NCBI RefSeq assembly: GCF_020510585.1
Contig: NZ_CP075190.1
Location: 1,231,001 to 1,295,000, forward strand
Reading direction: 5' to 3'
DNA: 64,000 nt
Source: Ferribacterium limneticum
GTDB taxonomy: Bacteria > Pseudomonadota > Gammaproteobacteria > Burkholderiales > Rhodocyclaceae
Below, in pieces: positions 17,519 to 26,449 of the stretch. Within the stretch, counting starts at the first letter, position 1, and each line of letters begins with the position of its first letter. The position numbers were made by a program, and so were the translations under genes. The notes beneath the pieces were generated by a model. The model did not search any database. It was not told the DNA's origin and saw only the letters and a program-made list of their open reading frames with translations.

Positions 17519-18187
17519 TCAGGGCAGCGGAGAACAGCGCGCCCTGAGGGCGTCGAGCGACGGGACGAGCAGGCTGCGCCGGCTCTGGCGGAGCAGAACG
17601 CCTTCGCGCCCCCACTGGTTGATCAGCGAGGAAATGCTCTGTCGCGTCGTGCCGAGCAGGCTGGCGATGTCCTGCATGCTGAAATCGAGCGGGACGAGCC
17701 AGCCATGCTCCTGGCGCAGGCCGCGCCGTTCGGCCAGTTGGCAGAGAAAGCGGGCGAGCCGGGCCGGCACTCCACGAAAGGCGAGGTCTTCGATGAGGCC
17801 GACCGCGTTGCTCAGCAGACGGCCCATGACGCGCATCATGACCGGTGTCACCGATGGATCGGTGGCCAGCTTGCGGGCGAAGGTCGGTGTGTCGATGAGC
17901 CAGATGCTGGTCGGCACAACGGCTTCGACATAGGTCGGCGTGTGCGTCGTGTAGATGTCGCCGGCCTCGAGAAAGCTCAGGTTGAGCTCGCGGTTGTCGC
18001 CGGCCAGATAAACCCGCAAGCGACCGGACTGCACCATGAGTACCTGATTGTGCGGGCTGTCGGGTGTCGACAGCAGATAGCCTTTGGGCACGTCGCGCAG
18101 CGTGAAGCCGTCGAGCAGCGCCCCCTGCGCAATGGTGGCGAGATCGGGTTTGGCGAGATGGGCGTGAGCATGCATTCGAAACTTCAT
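17519..18187 (-). CDS. CooA-like CO-sensing Crp/Fnr-family regulator
   Basis: 222 residues: a Crp-type sensor, a long dimer helix (about 105-140) and a C-terminal helix-turn-helix (DIASLLGTTRQSISSLINQW). Aligned by eye with Rhodospirillum CooA, RLRVYLAGDNRELNLSFLEAGD matches the heme pocket region. His82 (YTTHTP) falls on the proximal heme ligand His77, while the CooA redox-switch Cys75 is Thr here. The N-terminus, which supplies the other ligand in CooA, is His-rich. A start five residues later (MHAHAH) is possible. Placement next to cowN supports CO sensing. Confidence 0.78.
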   Translation of the reverse strand: MKFRMHAHAHLAKPDLATIAQGALLDGFTLRDVPKGYLLSTPDSPHNQVLMVQSGRLRVYLAGDNRELNLSFLEAGDIYTTHTPTYVEAVVPTSIWLIDTPTFARKLATDPSVTPVMMRVMGRLLSNAVGLIEDLAFRGVPARLARFLCQLAERRGLRQEHGWLVPLDFSMQDIASLLGTTRQSISSLINQWGREGVLLRQSRRSLLVPSLDALRARCSPLP

Positions 18188-18426
18188 GCAAGAGAAATGC
18201 CTAAAACCAGGTCATTGATTAAACGGATTTAAATTTTTACGCCCGGGCCAATTGCCGGTTTTGCGACAGGCCATCCCGGCAAGCCCGACAAAGGGGGCGG
18301 CAACGAATCGGCGAACCAATTTGAGTATCGGCACTCAAACGCCATGTAGCCGCCGCCGTAAAACAGTCACTCAACATGCGACGCCCATCTCCTGGCTACA
18401 TACTTTTCCACGATGAGAGGCTTGCC

Positions 18427-18888
18427 ATGAATATATCCCTGAACCGCCGCCTGGCCCTGCCGGGCATCCTCGCCGTCGCCGCCATTGCCCTGGCCACGTT
18501 TTCCATGCCGGCCTTTGCCGACGACATCAAATTCAAACTCTCCGGCGACATGGAGGTGCCGCCTGTCGCCACCAAGGCCAGCGGTGAAGGAATGATCACC
18601 ATCAAGCCCGACATGAGCGTCAGCGGCAAGGTCATGACCAGTGGGCTGACCGCCACGATGGCGCATATCCACATCGGCAAGGCCGGGGCCAACGGGCCGG
18701 TCGTCATCACCCTGAGCAAGAGCGGGGACAATGGCTGGATGGTCCCCGAGGGCAGCAAGCTGAGTGCTGATCAATATCAGGCCTACAAGGCCGGTGAGCT
18801 GTACGTCAATGTGCATAGCGCCGAATACAAGCCGGGCGAGATTCGCGGCCAGTTGATGCCGCCGATGGCCCCGAAGTCCTCCTACTGA
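18427..18888 (+). CDS. Secreted CHRD-domain protein
   Basis: 153 residues: a signal peptide (RRLALPGILAVAAIALATF then SMPAFA) and one CHRD domain, with the typical AHIHIGKAGANGPVV and GELYVNVHSAEYKPGEIRGQL. CHRD domains are exported immunoglobulin-like folds of uncertain function. The ATG at 18427 follows AGAGG; the frame extends further upstream but lacks a ribosome site there. Glutathione peroxidase follows 21 bases downstream. Confidence 0.88.
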   Translation: MNISLNRRLALPGILAVAAIALATFSMPAFADDIKFKLSGDMEVPPVATKASGEGMITIKPDMSVSGKVMTSGLTATMAHIHIGKAGANGPVVITLSKSGDNGWMVPEGSKLSADQYQAYKAGELYVNVHSAEYKPGEIRGQLMPPMAPKSSY

Positions 18889-18909
18889 AACCGTCGCGAT
18901 CAAACTTCA

Positions 18910-19392
18910 ATGAGCCAGACCCTCTACGACTTCAGCGCCCAGCGCCTGAACGGTGATGAGCAGAGCCTCGACGCCTACCGCGGCAAGGTTCTGCTCATCG
19001 TCAACACTGCCAGCCAGTGCGGCTTCACCCCGCAATACACCGGCCTCGAAGAACTCTACCGGCGGTTCAGGGAGCGGGACTTTGTCGTTCTCGGCTTCCC
19101 CTGCAACCAGTTCGGCGAGCAGGAACCAGGCGACGCCGAAGCCATTGGCCAGTTCTGCCAGACCCGTTTCGATGTCACTTTTCCGCTCTTTGCCAAGATC
19201 GAGGTCAACGGCGACAACGCCCATCCGCTCTACGCCTGGCTCAAGCACGAAGCGGCCGGCATTCTGGGTACCGAGGCGATCAAATGGAATTTCACCAAAT
19301 TCCTCGTCGACCGTGAGGGCAAGGTCGTCCATCGCTACGCCCCGGCTACCCGGCCGGAGGAACTGGTGGAAGCGGTCGAAGCGCTACTTTAA
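18910..19392 (+). CDS. Glutathione peroxidase (Cys type)
   Basis: 160 residues. It reduces peroxides with thiols, glutathione or thioredoxin depending on the member. The catalytic Cys lies in NTASQCGFT, the Gln in GFPCNQFGEQE and the Trp in KWNFTKFLV, so the tetrad looks intact. Cysteine replaces the selenocysteine of animal enzymes. There is no signal peptide, so it is cytoplasmic. It probably shares a transcript with the CHRD gene. Confidence 0.95.
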   Translation: MSQTLYDFSAQRLNGDEQSLDAYRGKVLLIVNTASQCGFTPQYTGLEELYRRFRERDFVVLGFPCNQFGEQEPGDAEAIGQFCQTRFDVTFPLFAKIEVNGDNAHPLYAWLKHEAAGILGTEAIKWNFTKFLVDREGKVVHRYAPATRPEELVEAVEALL

Positions 19393-19465
19393 GCGGTGCC
19401 AGCGACGGAACTGTTGCCGTCAGCATCCGTCGAACCAACACCCCGTCGCCTAAAAGGAGTCTCCC

Positions 19466-19696
19466 ATGCAAGCCCAACTGCACACCATGGCCAACCTGTT
19501 TGCCCAGCTCGGACTACCCACCGACGCGGTTGCGCTTGAGAACTTCATCGATACCCATCGCCCGCTGGATAACGAAATTCCGCTCTACCGCGCACCCTTC
19601 TGGAGCGACGCACAACGCGCCTTCCTCAAGGAAGAAATCATCGAGGATGCAGATTGGTCTGCGGTTATCGACGAATTGAACGGGCGATTGCGCTAG
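19466..19696 (+). CDS. DUF2789 family protein
   Basis: 76 residues matching DUF2789: MANLFAQLGLP near the start, LENFIDTH, LYRAPFWSDAQRAFL and a C-terminal DADWSAVIDELN. It is a soluble helical protein of unknown function. AAAGGAG precedes the ATG. It lies downstream of glutathione peroxidase in the same direction. Confidence 0.88.
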   Translation: MQAQLHTMANLFAQLGLPTDAVALENFIDTHRPLDNEIPLYRAPFWSDAQRAFLKEEIIEDADWSAVIDELNGRLR

Positions 19697-19738
19697 GCCG
19701 TCTCGCGTCGACAGTTTTCGGGCGGTGCTGGTCGCCGC

Positions 19739-20119
19739 TCAATTCCCGCCGGTATCCGGCCCCAGCTTGCCGCCCGAAGCCATTACCCGGTCGCCTAGCG
19801 CCTGCAGCGTTTCCTGGGCGTCGTTGGCGGCTTCCTGCATCTCGTCCTGGGTCAGGGGGCGAAGCAGCGCTTCGAGTTCGATGCGCTGAATGTTCGGGCA
19901 CTTGGCGACAACACCCTGCAGGATGCTGTCGACCTTTCTGGCGCCCAGCCCGAACAGCACCTTTTCCAGCACGAACAGGCGGACAACGATGATGTCCTCC
20001 TCGTTCTGCGCTGTCGCCTGCACCGCCTCGATTTCCCGGCGCAGATAGCCGCGGAACTTGAGCGGCGTTATATCGGCGGGCACCTGCAAAATGGAAGAAC
20101 GGAATTGGCCTTGGATCAT
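19739..20119 (-). CDS. Hypothetical protein
   Basis: 126 residues, soluble, mostly helical, with no domain I recognise (MIQGQFRSSILQVPADITPL start). No strong ribosome site is visible. It lies 48 bases downstream of the hybrid kinase on the same strand, so it may be cotranscribed with it. Confidence 0.55.
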   Translation of the reverse strand: MIQGQFRSSILQVPADITPLKFRGYLRREIEAVQATAQNEEDIIVVRLFVLEKVLFGLGARKVDSILQGVVAKCPNIQRIELEALLRPLTQDEMQEAANDAQETLQALGDRVMASGGKLGPDTGGN

Positions 20120-20167
20120 GGTCGGGCAGAAGACTGGAAAGCAGGGATTTTCGCAGAATGGGCCGCG

Positions 20168-22771
20168 CTATGCGGCCAAACTTGCTTGCTTGTCCGCTTG
20201 TTTCCCGGCCGATAGCCATTTCAGCAAGGTCTGGTACAGGTGATCAGGATGAAATGGCTTGGCAAGATAGTCCTTCATGCCGGCATCGAGGCAATTCACC
20301 CGGTCTTCGGTAAAGACATTGGCGGTCATCGCAATAATCGGCGTCAGCTGGTTCTTCGATTCGGCAAGAATCGCCCGGGTGGCCGAAATGCCGTTCATCA
20401 CGGGCATCTGGATATCCATCAGGATGAGCGCATAGTCCTCCCGGCGGGCCAGTTGAACGGCCTGTTCGCCGTTATTGGCGACATCGACCTTGAGGCCGAC
20501 CTGCTCGAGCAGGTCGCGGGCAACTTCCTGATTCACGGCTTCGTCTTCGACCAGCAGGATGCGTTTTCCCGGATGCAGGTGAAGAATCTGGCTGGCCGGC
20601 AGTTCAATTGCCGCGCTGTTTTCATGGGCGACTGTCGTGGCGGACTTCGGCAGGTTTATCTCGAACCAGAAATTGCTGCCTTGCCCCGGCGTGCTGTCGA
20701 CGTCGATTTTCCCGCCCATGAGACCGACCAGGCGCTTGCTGATCGCCAGCCCGAGACCTGTGCCGCCATATTTCCGGGTCATCGAGCTATCGGCCTGCTC
20801 GAAGGCGGAAAATATTCGGGCCTTGTCTTCCATGCCAAGACCAATGCCCGTATCGATCACTTCGAAGCGGAGCAGGGCGGCGTCCCGGCTTGATTCGCGC
20901 TCGATGACGCGGACGGTGATGCTGCCATGTTCGGTAAATTTGACGGCATTGGCCGCCAGATTGATCAGCACTTGCCCGAGACGCAGGGGGTCGCCGCTGA
21001 ATACCTGGTTGAGCAGGCCTGGCGGAATGCCGGCATGCAGCTCAAGCCCCTTGGTTTGCGCCTTGTCGCCGAGAAGGCTGAGCAGACTGTCGAAGACCGG
21101 GGCGAGCTTGAAGTCGGTTGATTCGAGCACCAGCCGGTCGGCTTCGATCTTCGAAATGTCGAGGATGTCATTGATCACCGAGAGCAGATGATCGGCTGCG
21201 AACTTTGCCTTGTCGAGCTGATCCCGGCCCTTTTCGTCGGTCATCCGCGAGCGGGCCAGCCTGATCATGCCGGTGATGCCATTGAGCGGCGTGCGTAGTT
21301 CGTGGCTCATGTTGGCCAGGAAGGTGCTTTTTGTGCGGCTGGCCGCTTCGGCAGCATCCTTGGCGGAGAGGAGTTCGGCGGTTCGGGCCTCGACCAGTAA
21401 TTCGAGATGGTTGCGGTAGGCGTCCAGCTCGAGCTCGGATTGCTTGCGTGCCGTGATGTCCCGGGTCACCGCCAGATGGGCGACTGCACCGCCAACCTGC
21501 ACCGGGACGGCGTGCGACTCCATGGTGCGACGGGCGCCATTCAGTCCGATGATGGCGAATTCAAGCATGCCGCTTTGGCCATTGATTACGCGTTGATGGA
21601 ATTCGACAAAGGCCTGGCGATCCTCGGGGGCGACAAGGTCAAAAACGGACAGCCCGGCAACCTGGTCGAAAGATGGGGCTTCGATCATCCCGAGGCCGGC
21701 CGGATTCATCTGCACCAGCCGTCCTTCCGTATCCACCAGCTTGACGCACTCCGGTTCGGTTTCGATGATCGTCCGGAGATTTTCTTCGCTGAGTGCCAGG
21801 CGTTTCCGGTCGCGTTCCGAGTTGGCCAGCATCCGGAAGAGGAGCGTGCCCAGCAGGACGGAAAGGAAAAAGATCCCGGCAACCATGGCGGCGGTCTTGT
21901 ACACCTCGGCTTTCCAGCCGCTCAGGTATTGATCGCTCGAGACGCCGACGATGGCAATCATCGGGACATTGTTCAGGCGCCGGAATGAAATGGTACGTTC
22001 GCGTCCATCGGCCGCATTTGAGGTGTGGTAAGTGGCAGATTTGAGGCCCGATTCGACCAAGGCGCGGAGCTCGGGTGAAACGTGGCTATCGCCCACCTGG
22101 CCCAGTGGAAGATCAGGGGCCGCCGGGAAACGCGCCACCATCCCCAGGTCCTCATCGCGCAGGATCACGACGCTATCCGGCGGGAGTTGATATTGCGCCA
22201 GAAGTTCGGCGAAATAGGTGAGGGCAACGGGGGCTGAAACCACGCCGGCAAAACGTCCATCACTATCGTTGAACCGGCGGGAAAAATTGACGATGTATTG
22301 CTTGGCGACGCGGCCAAGCCGGGGCTTGCGAAAACGCATAGTCCGGTCAGCATTGTCGCGGTGGTAGATGAAGTAATCGCGGTCCGCCCATGAAACTGCA
22401 GCCGTCTTGTCAACGCCTGTCCCGAGAAAGACCAGGCCGGATGCGTCGGCAATGCGCAGACCTTCAATCTCGAAATTTCGTTGCTGGTTGCGGGCGATCG
22501 AGGCGCTGATCGAGGCCTCATCAATCTTGCCTTTGGCCAGCTGCTGCTCCAGGTCATCGACAATGGCGTGCAGAGCCAGGTCGATGCTGCGTATGCTGCC
22601 GGAAACCGATTGATCCAGAGAGCTCACGACGTTTTTCGTCAGCGTCTCGGCCTCTTCCTCGTAGAGTGCCTTGCTGTGTTGAAGCGAATACGCCGCCAGG
22701 AAAAAGACCAGCAGATTCGCTCCAACCAGCACGATGACCAATAATATTCGTGCGCGCAGGGTGGAACTCAT
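20168..22771 (-). CDS. Membrane hybrid sensor histidine kinase
   Basis: 867 residues. Two membrane helices (about 7-28 and 291-312) flank a periplasmic Cache-like sensor. A PAS domain (about 325-445), a coiled coil, a HisKA domain with [15 protein letters not shown], an HATPase domain ([18 protein letters not shown]) and a C-terminal receiver ([13 protein letters not shown], phospho-acceptor Asp) follow. As a hybrid kinase it needs a phosphotransfer partner, which is not nearby. The ligand is unknown. The downstream hypothetical gene is close. Confidence 0.92.
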   Translation of the reverse strand: MSSTLRARILLVIVLVGANLLVFFLAAYSLQHSKALYEEEAETLTKNVVSSLDQSVSGSIRSIDLALHAIVDDLEQQLAKGKIDEASISASIARNQQRNFEIEGLRIADASGLVFLGTGVDKTAAVSWADRDYFIYHRDNADRTMRFRKPRLGRVAKQYIVNFSRRFNDSDGRFAGVVSAPVALTYFAELLAQYQLPPDSVVILRDEDLGMVARFPAAPDLPLGQVGDSHVSPELRALVESGLKSATYHTSNAADGRERTISFRRLNNVPMIAIVGVSSDQYLSGWKAEVYKTAAMVAGIFFLSVLLGTLLFRMLANSERDRKRLALSEENLRTIIETEPECVKLVDTEGRLVQMNPAGLGMIEAPSFDQVAGLSVFDLVAPEDRQAFVEFHQRVINGQSGMLEFAIIGLNGARRTMESHAVPVQVGGAVAHLAVTRDITARKQSELELDAYRNHLELLVEARTAELLSAKDAAEAASRTKSTFLANMSHELRTPLNGITGMIRLARSRMTDEKGRDQLDKAKFAADHLLSVINDILDISKIEADRLVLESTDFKLAPVFDSLLSLLGDKAQTKGLELHAGIPPGLLNQVFSGDPLRLGQVLINLAANAVKFTEHGSITVRVIERESSRDAALLRFEVIDTGIGLGMEDKARIFSAFEQADSSMTRKYGGTGLGLAISKRLVGLMGGKIDVDSTPGQGSNFWFEINLPKSATTVAHENSAAIELPASQILHLHPGKRILLVEDEAVNQEVARDLLEQVGLKVDVANNGEQAVQLARREDYALILMDIQMPVMNGISATRAILAESKNQLTPIIAMTANVFTEDRVNCLDAGMKDYLAKPFHPDHLYQTLLKWLSAGKQADKQASLAA

Positions 22772-23239
22772 GATGGCGTAACGTACCGTGTCGGTTGCAA
22801 TGGCCGGGGCCGGGGAAAATGGATTAGCGTATTGCTGGATTTTCCCAGAATTACTCCATAAGTAATAGTTGATGGATCGTGTCTCGGCGTTTGTTTGCGT
22901 CGAATCGTGAGAAATATCCTCAATTTACTTTGCCGATCTTGAATCAGGGGCAGGGCGTGTTCACCGTAACCGGCGGGACTGCGTTGGCCTGGGCGGGGTG
23001 GGCGGGCACGATCCGTTCATGCGGCAGGGCGGGGGCGGAGAAAGCCCGGCCTCCGGCCAGCCGGCGCCGGATCGCCCGGCGCCCGGGAACAAATCGCGAT
23101 CGGCCCGATCCAACGAATGTCCAAATACCACTTGCGTTTCGTACTTGCTTTGAATCGACGAGGAAAATCCCGTGGCGACGATTTTCGATACCGTTGGTGC
23201 AGCACTGTTCGGCAGCCTGTCCGGCGAAGGAGATCGCAC
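22772..23239 (+). other. Intergenic stretch, GC-rich, possible leader ORF
   Basis: 468 bases between the hybrid kinase start and the hypothetical gene at 23240. The left part is AT-richer and should hold the kinase promoter. The middle (about 23020-23090) is GC-rich and self-complementary. At 23172-23246 a GTG-started 24-codon frame preceded by GAGGAAAA overlaps the next ATG; it could be a leader peptide. Confidence 0.35.
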
Positions 23240-23647
23240 ATGCTAGCGGCGCTTCTGGTCAGTGCGGTACGCAAGACCTGGTGGCAATCCTTCAATTCCC
23301 TGCCGCCGCTCGCCAGTTCTTCCAGTGCCCTGCTGCCTTCCAATGCCAGCCATCTGCGCTATTCGCTGTTGCGCTCGCTCAAGATGTTGCGGCGGCAGAT
23401 GACGCTTTTTCAGTTGGGAGAAGCGGAGTTCTCCGGGTGTTACATCCTTGGCCATAGCGTGCTGCAGCCGGCCCTGGCCAGTATCCTGATCAAGAACGGC
23501 TGGGTCGTCCCCGGTGGCCCGCACTGGATCAAGGAGGTCATCAAGTACCAGCTGTCTTCCGCCGGTTTGGCCGTCGAACAGCAACTGGAGGTCTGGTGGG
23601 CCGAGTTGACGCTCGATCAGCGCCTGCGCGCCGCCCTGCTTGAATGA
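23240..23647 (+). CDS. Hypothetical protein
   Basis: 135 residues from an ATG at 23240 with AGGAG seven bases upstream. It has no recognised domain and is rich in Leu, Ser and Trp. A central stretch (HSVLQPALASILIKNGWVVP) is moderately hydrophobic. The open frame extends upstream but without a better start. Function unknown. Confidence 0.5.
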   Translation: MLAALLVSAVRKTWWQSFNSLPPLASSSSALLPSNASHLRYSLLRSLKMLRRQMTLFQLGEAEFSGCYILGHSVLQPALASILIKNGWVVPGGPHWIKEVIKYQLSSAGLAVEQQLEVWWAELTLDQRLRAALLE

Positions 23648-23732
23648 ATGCCACGAACGCCAAAAAAGGGCGAGTTCGCGCTTTCCTTGAATCGTTCAAA
23701 CATAAACCCCAAGGGGCGGGGTCGCTTGCCAA

Positions 23733-23800
23733 ACAAGGAAAACCCGCGTCCAGATCGTCGCCATCAGCCCGACCGACCATCGCATCAGCAACCCTGCTTT
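23733..23800 (-). pseudogene. Fragment resembling the 3' end of ftrD
   Basis: About 68 bases resemble the last codons of ftrD (39907-39975). On the minus strand it reads VGLMATIW then VFLVW, against VGLMATVW and VFFVW in FtrD. It has no start and no neighbouring iron gene. A CCCCAAGGGG palindrome lies beside it. It is one of two ftrD-like scraps in the window. Confidence 0.5.
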
Positions 23801-23831
23801 TGCCCACCCCGCTGCCTGTCCCAGTAAGCCC

Positions 23832-24782
23832 CTAACCCTGCTTGCGCCATGCCGCCGGTGTCGTTTCGAAGGCCCGCTTGAAGGCCCGGTTGAAGGCGGC
23901 GTCCGATTCATAGCCGACCTCGCTGGCGATTTGTGCCGTGGCGGCGGTGCTTTCGCGCAGCCGGGCGGCAGCCAGTTGCAGGCGCCAGTTGGCCAGATAG
24001 CGCATGGGCGGCACGCCGATCAGGCTGGTGAAGCGCTCGGCAAAGGCGGAACGCGATAGGCCGACCTCCTGCGCCAGTTCTTCAGTCGTCCATGGGTGGG
24101 CGATGCGGGCGTGCAGGAGGGCGAGGGCCCGCCCGACCATGCGGTCGCGCAGGCCGGCCAGCCAGCCGGTCTGGCCGGCTGGCAAGGTGGCAAGATAACG
24201 GCGGACGCCCTCGACAAACAGCAGTTCGGCCAGTTTGCCCAGAATCGCGGCCGAGCCGCTGCCGCTGGTTCCGAATTCGCTGGCGGCATGACGGAACGAA
24301 CTTTCCAGCCAGGCACCGCCGCTGCCGTCGCGGACGCCGAGCTTGAGCAGCGGCGGCAGGGCTTTGAGCAGCAGATTGTCGGCGCTGTCGCTGCCGAGGT
24401 AGCCGCAGACGATACGCGTCGGCTCACCGCCGCCACCGTAGCGCAGGATGGCGGGTCCCGGCTCGCTCGGTGCCTGCACCGCACTGTCGATGACTGCCGC
24501 CCGGAGTCCCGGGGCGCTGCCCAGCACGTGCCTGGCGTTGCTCGGCAGGAGAACGATCTCGCCAGCCTGGGCGGCGATGGCCGGGGCATCGTCGATGTGC
24601 ACAAACATCCGCCCTTCGACGACATAGTGATAGGCGATCAGGTGGGCTGGCATCCTGCCCTGGGCGTGAAATTCCTCCGGCCCGACCTGCGACAGGACGC
24701 ACCACGGCGCGGTGAATTCCGCATCGAGAAATACCCCGCCCGAGAAACGCACGGCGGCAAAGACTTCGGAAAGGACATCCAT
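23832..24782 (-). CDS. AraC-family transcriptional regulator
   Basis: 316 residues: an N-terminal cupin-type sensor (about 1-180; GRMFVHIDDAPAIAAQAGEI then VLLPSNARHVLG) and a C-terminal double helix-turn-helix (TTEELAQEVGLSRSAFAERF; IASEVGYESDAAFNRAFKRA). It starts at 24782 with GGAGG six bases upstream, rather than at the longer frame to 24821. It is divergent from the TPR gene, a possible target. Confidence 0.92.
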   Translation of the reverse strand: MDVLSEVFAAVRFSGGVFLDAEFTAPWCVLSQVGPEEFHAQGRMPAHLIAYHYVVEGRMFVHIDDAPAIAAQAGEIVLLPSNARHVLGSAPGLRAAVIDSAVQAPSEPGPAILRYGGGGEPTRIVCGYLGSDSADNLLLKALPPLLKLGVRDGSGGAWLESSFRHAASEFGTSGSGSAAILGKLAELLFVEGVRRYLATLPAGQTGWLAGLRDRMVGRALALLHARIAHPWTTEELAQEVGLSRSAFAERFTSLIGVPPMRYLANWRLQLAAARLRESTAATAQIASEVGYESDAAFNRAFKRAFETTPAAWRKQG

Positions 24783-24951
24783 CTTTCGCCTCCGAGAACA
24801 AGTCTCCGGCGCCTTGGTCAAATCTTCAGGCGCCCCGGATATGGCCGGTCAATTGTCATGAGACTAACTTGGCACTGTGCGCGTTCCGGCTTTCTTGGCC
24901 GGTGACGACGCCAATCGACCGCGAAACTTTCCACCCCAAAGGAGCAAAACA

Positions 24952-26280
24952 ATGATTATTCACGATAATCTGAATCTTTCGTATTCCGGCGCCAGCGCCG
25001 AGAGCCTGGGCCATTTCCGGCGCGCTTTGCACCAGTTCCAGTGCTATATCGAAGACCCGGTGGCCAGCGTCGATGCTGCCATCAAAGCCAGCCCTGAATT
25101 TGTCATGGGCCATATCCTCAAGGCCTATCTCCATTTGCTCGGCACCGAGCCGGCCGCCATCCCCGTGGCCCGCGGCTGCCTCGCCGCGACGGTCGGCATG
25201 CCGGCCAATGCCCGCGAGCGCGGCCATATCGATGCCGTGGCGCAAATGCTCGACGGGCAATGGCGCCGGGCCGGACGGCTGCTCGAAGATGTCAGCATTG
25301 ACCACCCCCGCGACATCCTTGCCTTGCAGGCCGGGCATCTGGCCGATTTCTATGTCGGCAATACCCGGATGCTGCGTGACCGCATAGCCCGCGCGCTGCC
25401 CGCCTGGTCGCCGGACCTGCCGGGCTATCACGCGCTGCTGGGCATGCATGCCTTCGGTCTCGAGGAAAACGCCGACTACGCCCGGGCCGAGGCGCAAGGC
25501 CGGGCGGCCGTCGAGCTTGAACCGCGCGATGGCTGGGCCCAACACGCGGTGGCCCATGTCATGGAAATGCAATGCCGCACGCCCGACGGTATCGCCTGGA
25601 TGCGCGCCAACCCCGCCGCCTGGTCCACCGACAGCTTTTTCAAGGTGCATCTGTGGTGGCACCTCGCCCTGTTCCACCTCGAGCTGGGCGAGATCGACGA
25701 AGTGCTGGCGCTGTTTGATGGCCCCATTCACGGCGAACGGTCGACCATGGTGCTCGACATGATCGACGCCTCGGCCCTGCTGTGGCGCCTGCACCTGCGC
25801 GGCGTCGACCTCGGCCAGCGCTGGTCAACGGTGGCCGATGGCTGGCAGCCGCTGGCCACGGCCGGCAACTACGCCTTCAACGACGTGCATGCGGTGATGG
25901 CCTTTGTCGGCGCCCGGCGCCCCGACGCCATCGCCGAGGTGCTGCAAACGCAGGAAGCCGTATTGCTCGGCAATGACGACAACGAAGCCTTCACCCGCGA
26001 GGTCGGGCATCCGCTGACGCTCGCTCTCAAGGCGTTCGGCCAGGGGGCCTACGGCGACACCGTACGCCTGCTGCGCCCGCTCCGCGAAATCGCCCACCGC
26101 TTCGGTGGCAGCCATGCCCAGCGCGACCTGCTCGACCTGACGCTGATCGAAGCGGCGCTGCGCGCCGGCCAGCACAATCTGGCCACCGCCCTGTGCGCCG
26201 AACGCCTGCCGAGCCGCGGCCACAGCCCGTTGACCCGGCAACTGCTGCGGCGCTGCGAGCCATTGAGCCTCGCCGCCTGA
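24952..26280 (+). CDS. TTC38-like tetratricopeptide-repeat protein
   Basis: 442 residues made of TPR-like helix pairs, resembling the TTC38 family over its length (FRRALHQFQCYIEDP; GHILKAYLHLLGTEP; HAVAHVMEMQC; WWHLALFHLELG). It is cytoplasmic; the family has no established biochemical role. The ATG at 24952 has AAAGGAG upstream. A terminator follows at 26353. It is divergent from the AraC regulator. Confidence 0.85.
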   Translation: MIIHDNLNLSYSGASAESLGHFRRALHQFQCYIEDPVASVDAAIKASPEFVMGHILKAYLHLLGTEPAAIPVARGCLAATVGMPANARERGHIDAVAQMLDGQWRRAGRLLEDVSIDHPRDILALQAGHLADFYVGNTRMLRDRIARALPAWSPDLPGYHALLGMHAFGLEENADYARAEAQGRAAVELEPRDGWAQHAVAHVMEMQCRTPDGIAWMRANPAAWSTDSFFKVHLWWHLALFHLELGEIDEVLALFDGPIHGERSTMVLDMIDASALLWRLHLRGVDLGQRWSTVADGWQPLATAGNYAFNDVHAVMAFVGARRPDAIAEVLQTQEAVLLGNDDNEAFTREVGHPLTLALKAFGQGAYGDTVRLLRPLREIAHRFGGSHAQRDLLDLTLIEAALRAGQHNLATALCAERLPSRGHSPLTRQLLRRCEPLSLAA

Positions 26281-26303
26281 GTCTGCTTGCTGGACGGCCG
26301 TCT

Positions 26304-26342
26304 GGCATTTCATTTTTGGCCGTCTTTTCCGGTTGACCGTGG
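26304..26342 (-). repeat. CGGTCAACCGG dispersed repeat, copy 6 of 18
   Basis: Exact core, then AAAAGACGGCCAAAAATG and AAATGCC. It lies between the TPR gene and its terminator. Confidence 0.85.
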
Positions 26343-26352
26343 GATTGGCGGC

Positions 26353-26375
26353 AAGGGGGCTTCAGGCCCCCTTTT
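26353..26375 (+). terminator. Rho-independent terminator after the TPR gene
   Basis: Stem AAGGGGGC / GCCCCCTT with a TTCAG loop, followed by TT. Confidence 0.75.
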
Positions 26376-26449
26376 GCAATTATTGAAACGTAATTTTCTC
26401 AGGCTGCTAGTCTGAAAGCTGTGTCGAAACGAATACGAGGAAACAAGGG

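Noticed and set aside
17480-17520. Possible CooA box before cowN (TGTC ... CGAC)
   Set aside because: The gap between half-sites is about 11 bases, not the 6 expected for the R. rubrum site.
17142-18191. 349-codon leftward frame spanning cowN and cooA
   Set aside because: Its front half overlaps the better-supported cooA frame and is Arg/His/Ala-rich noise; only the last 98 codons are the real cowN.
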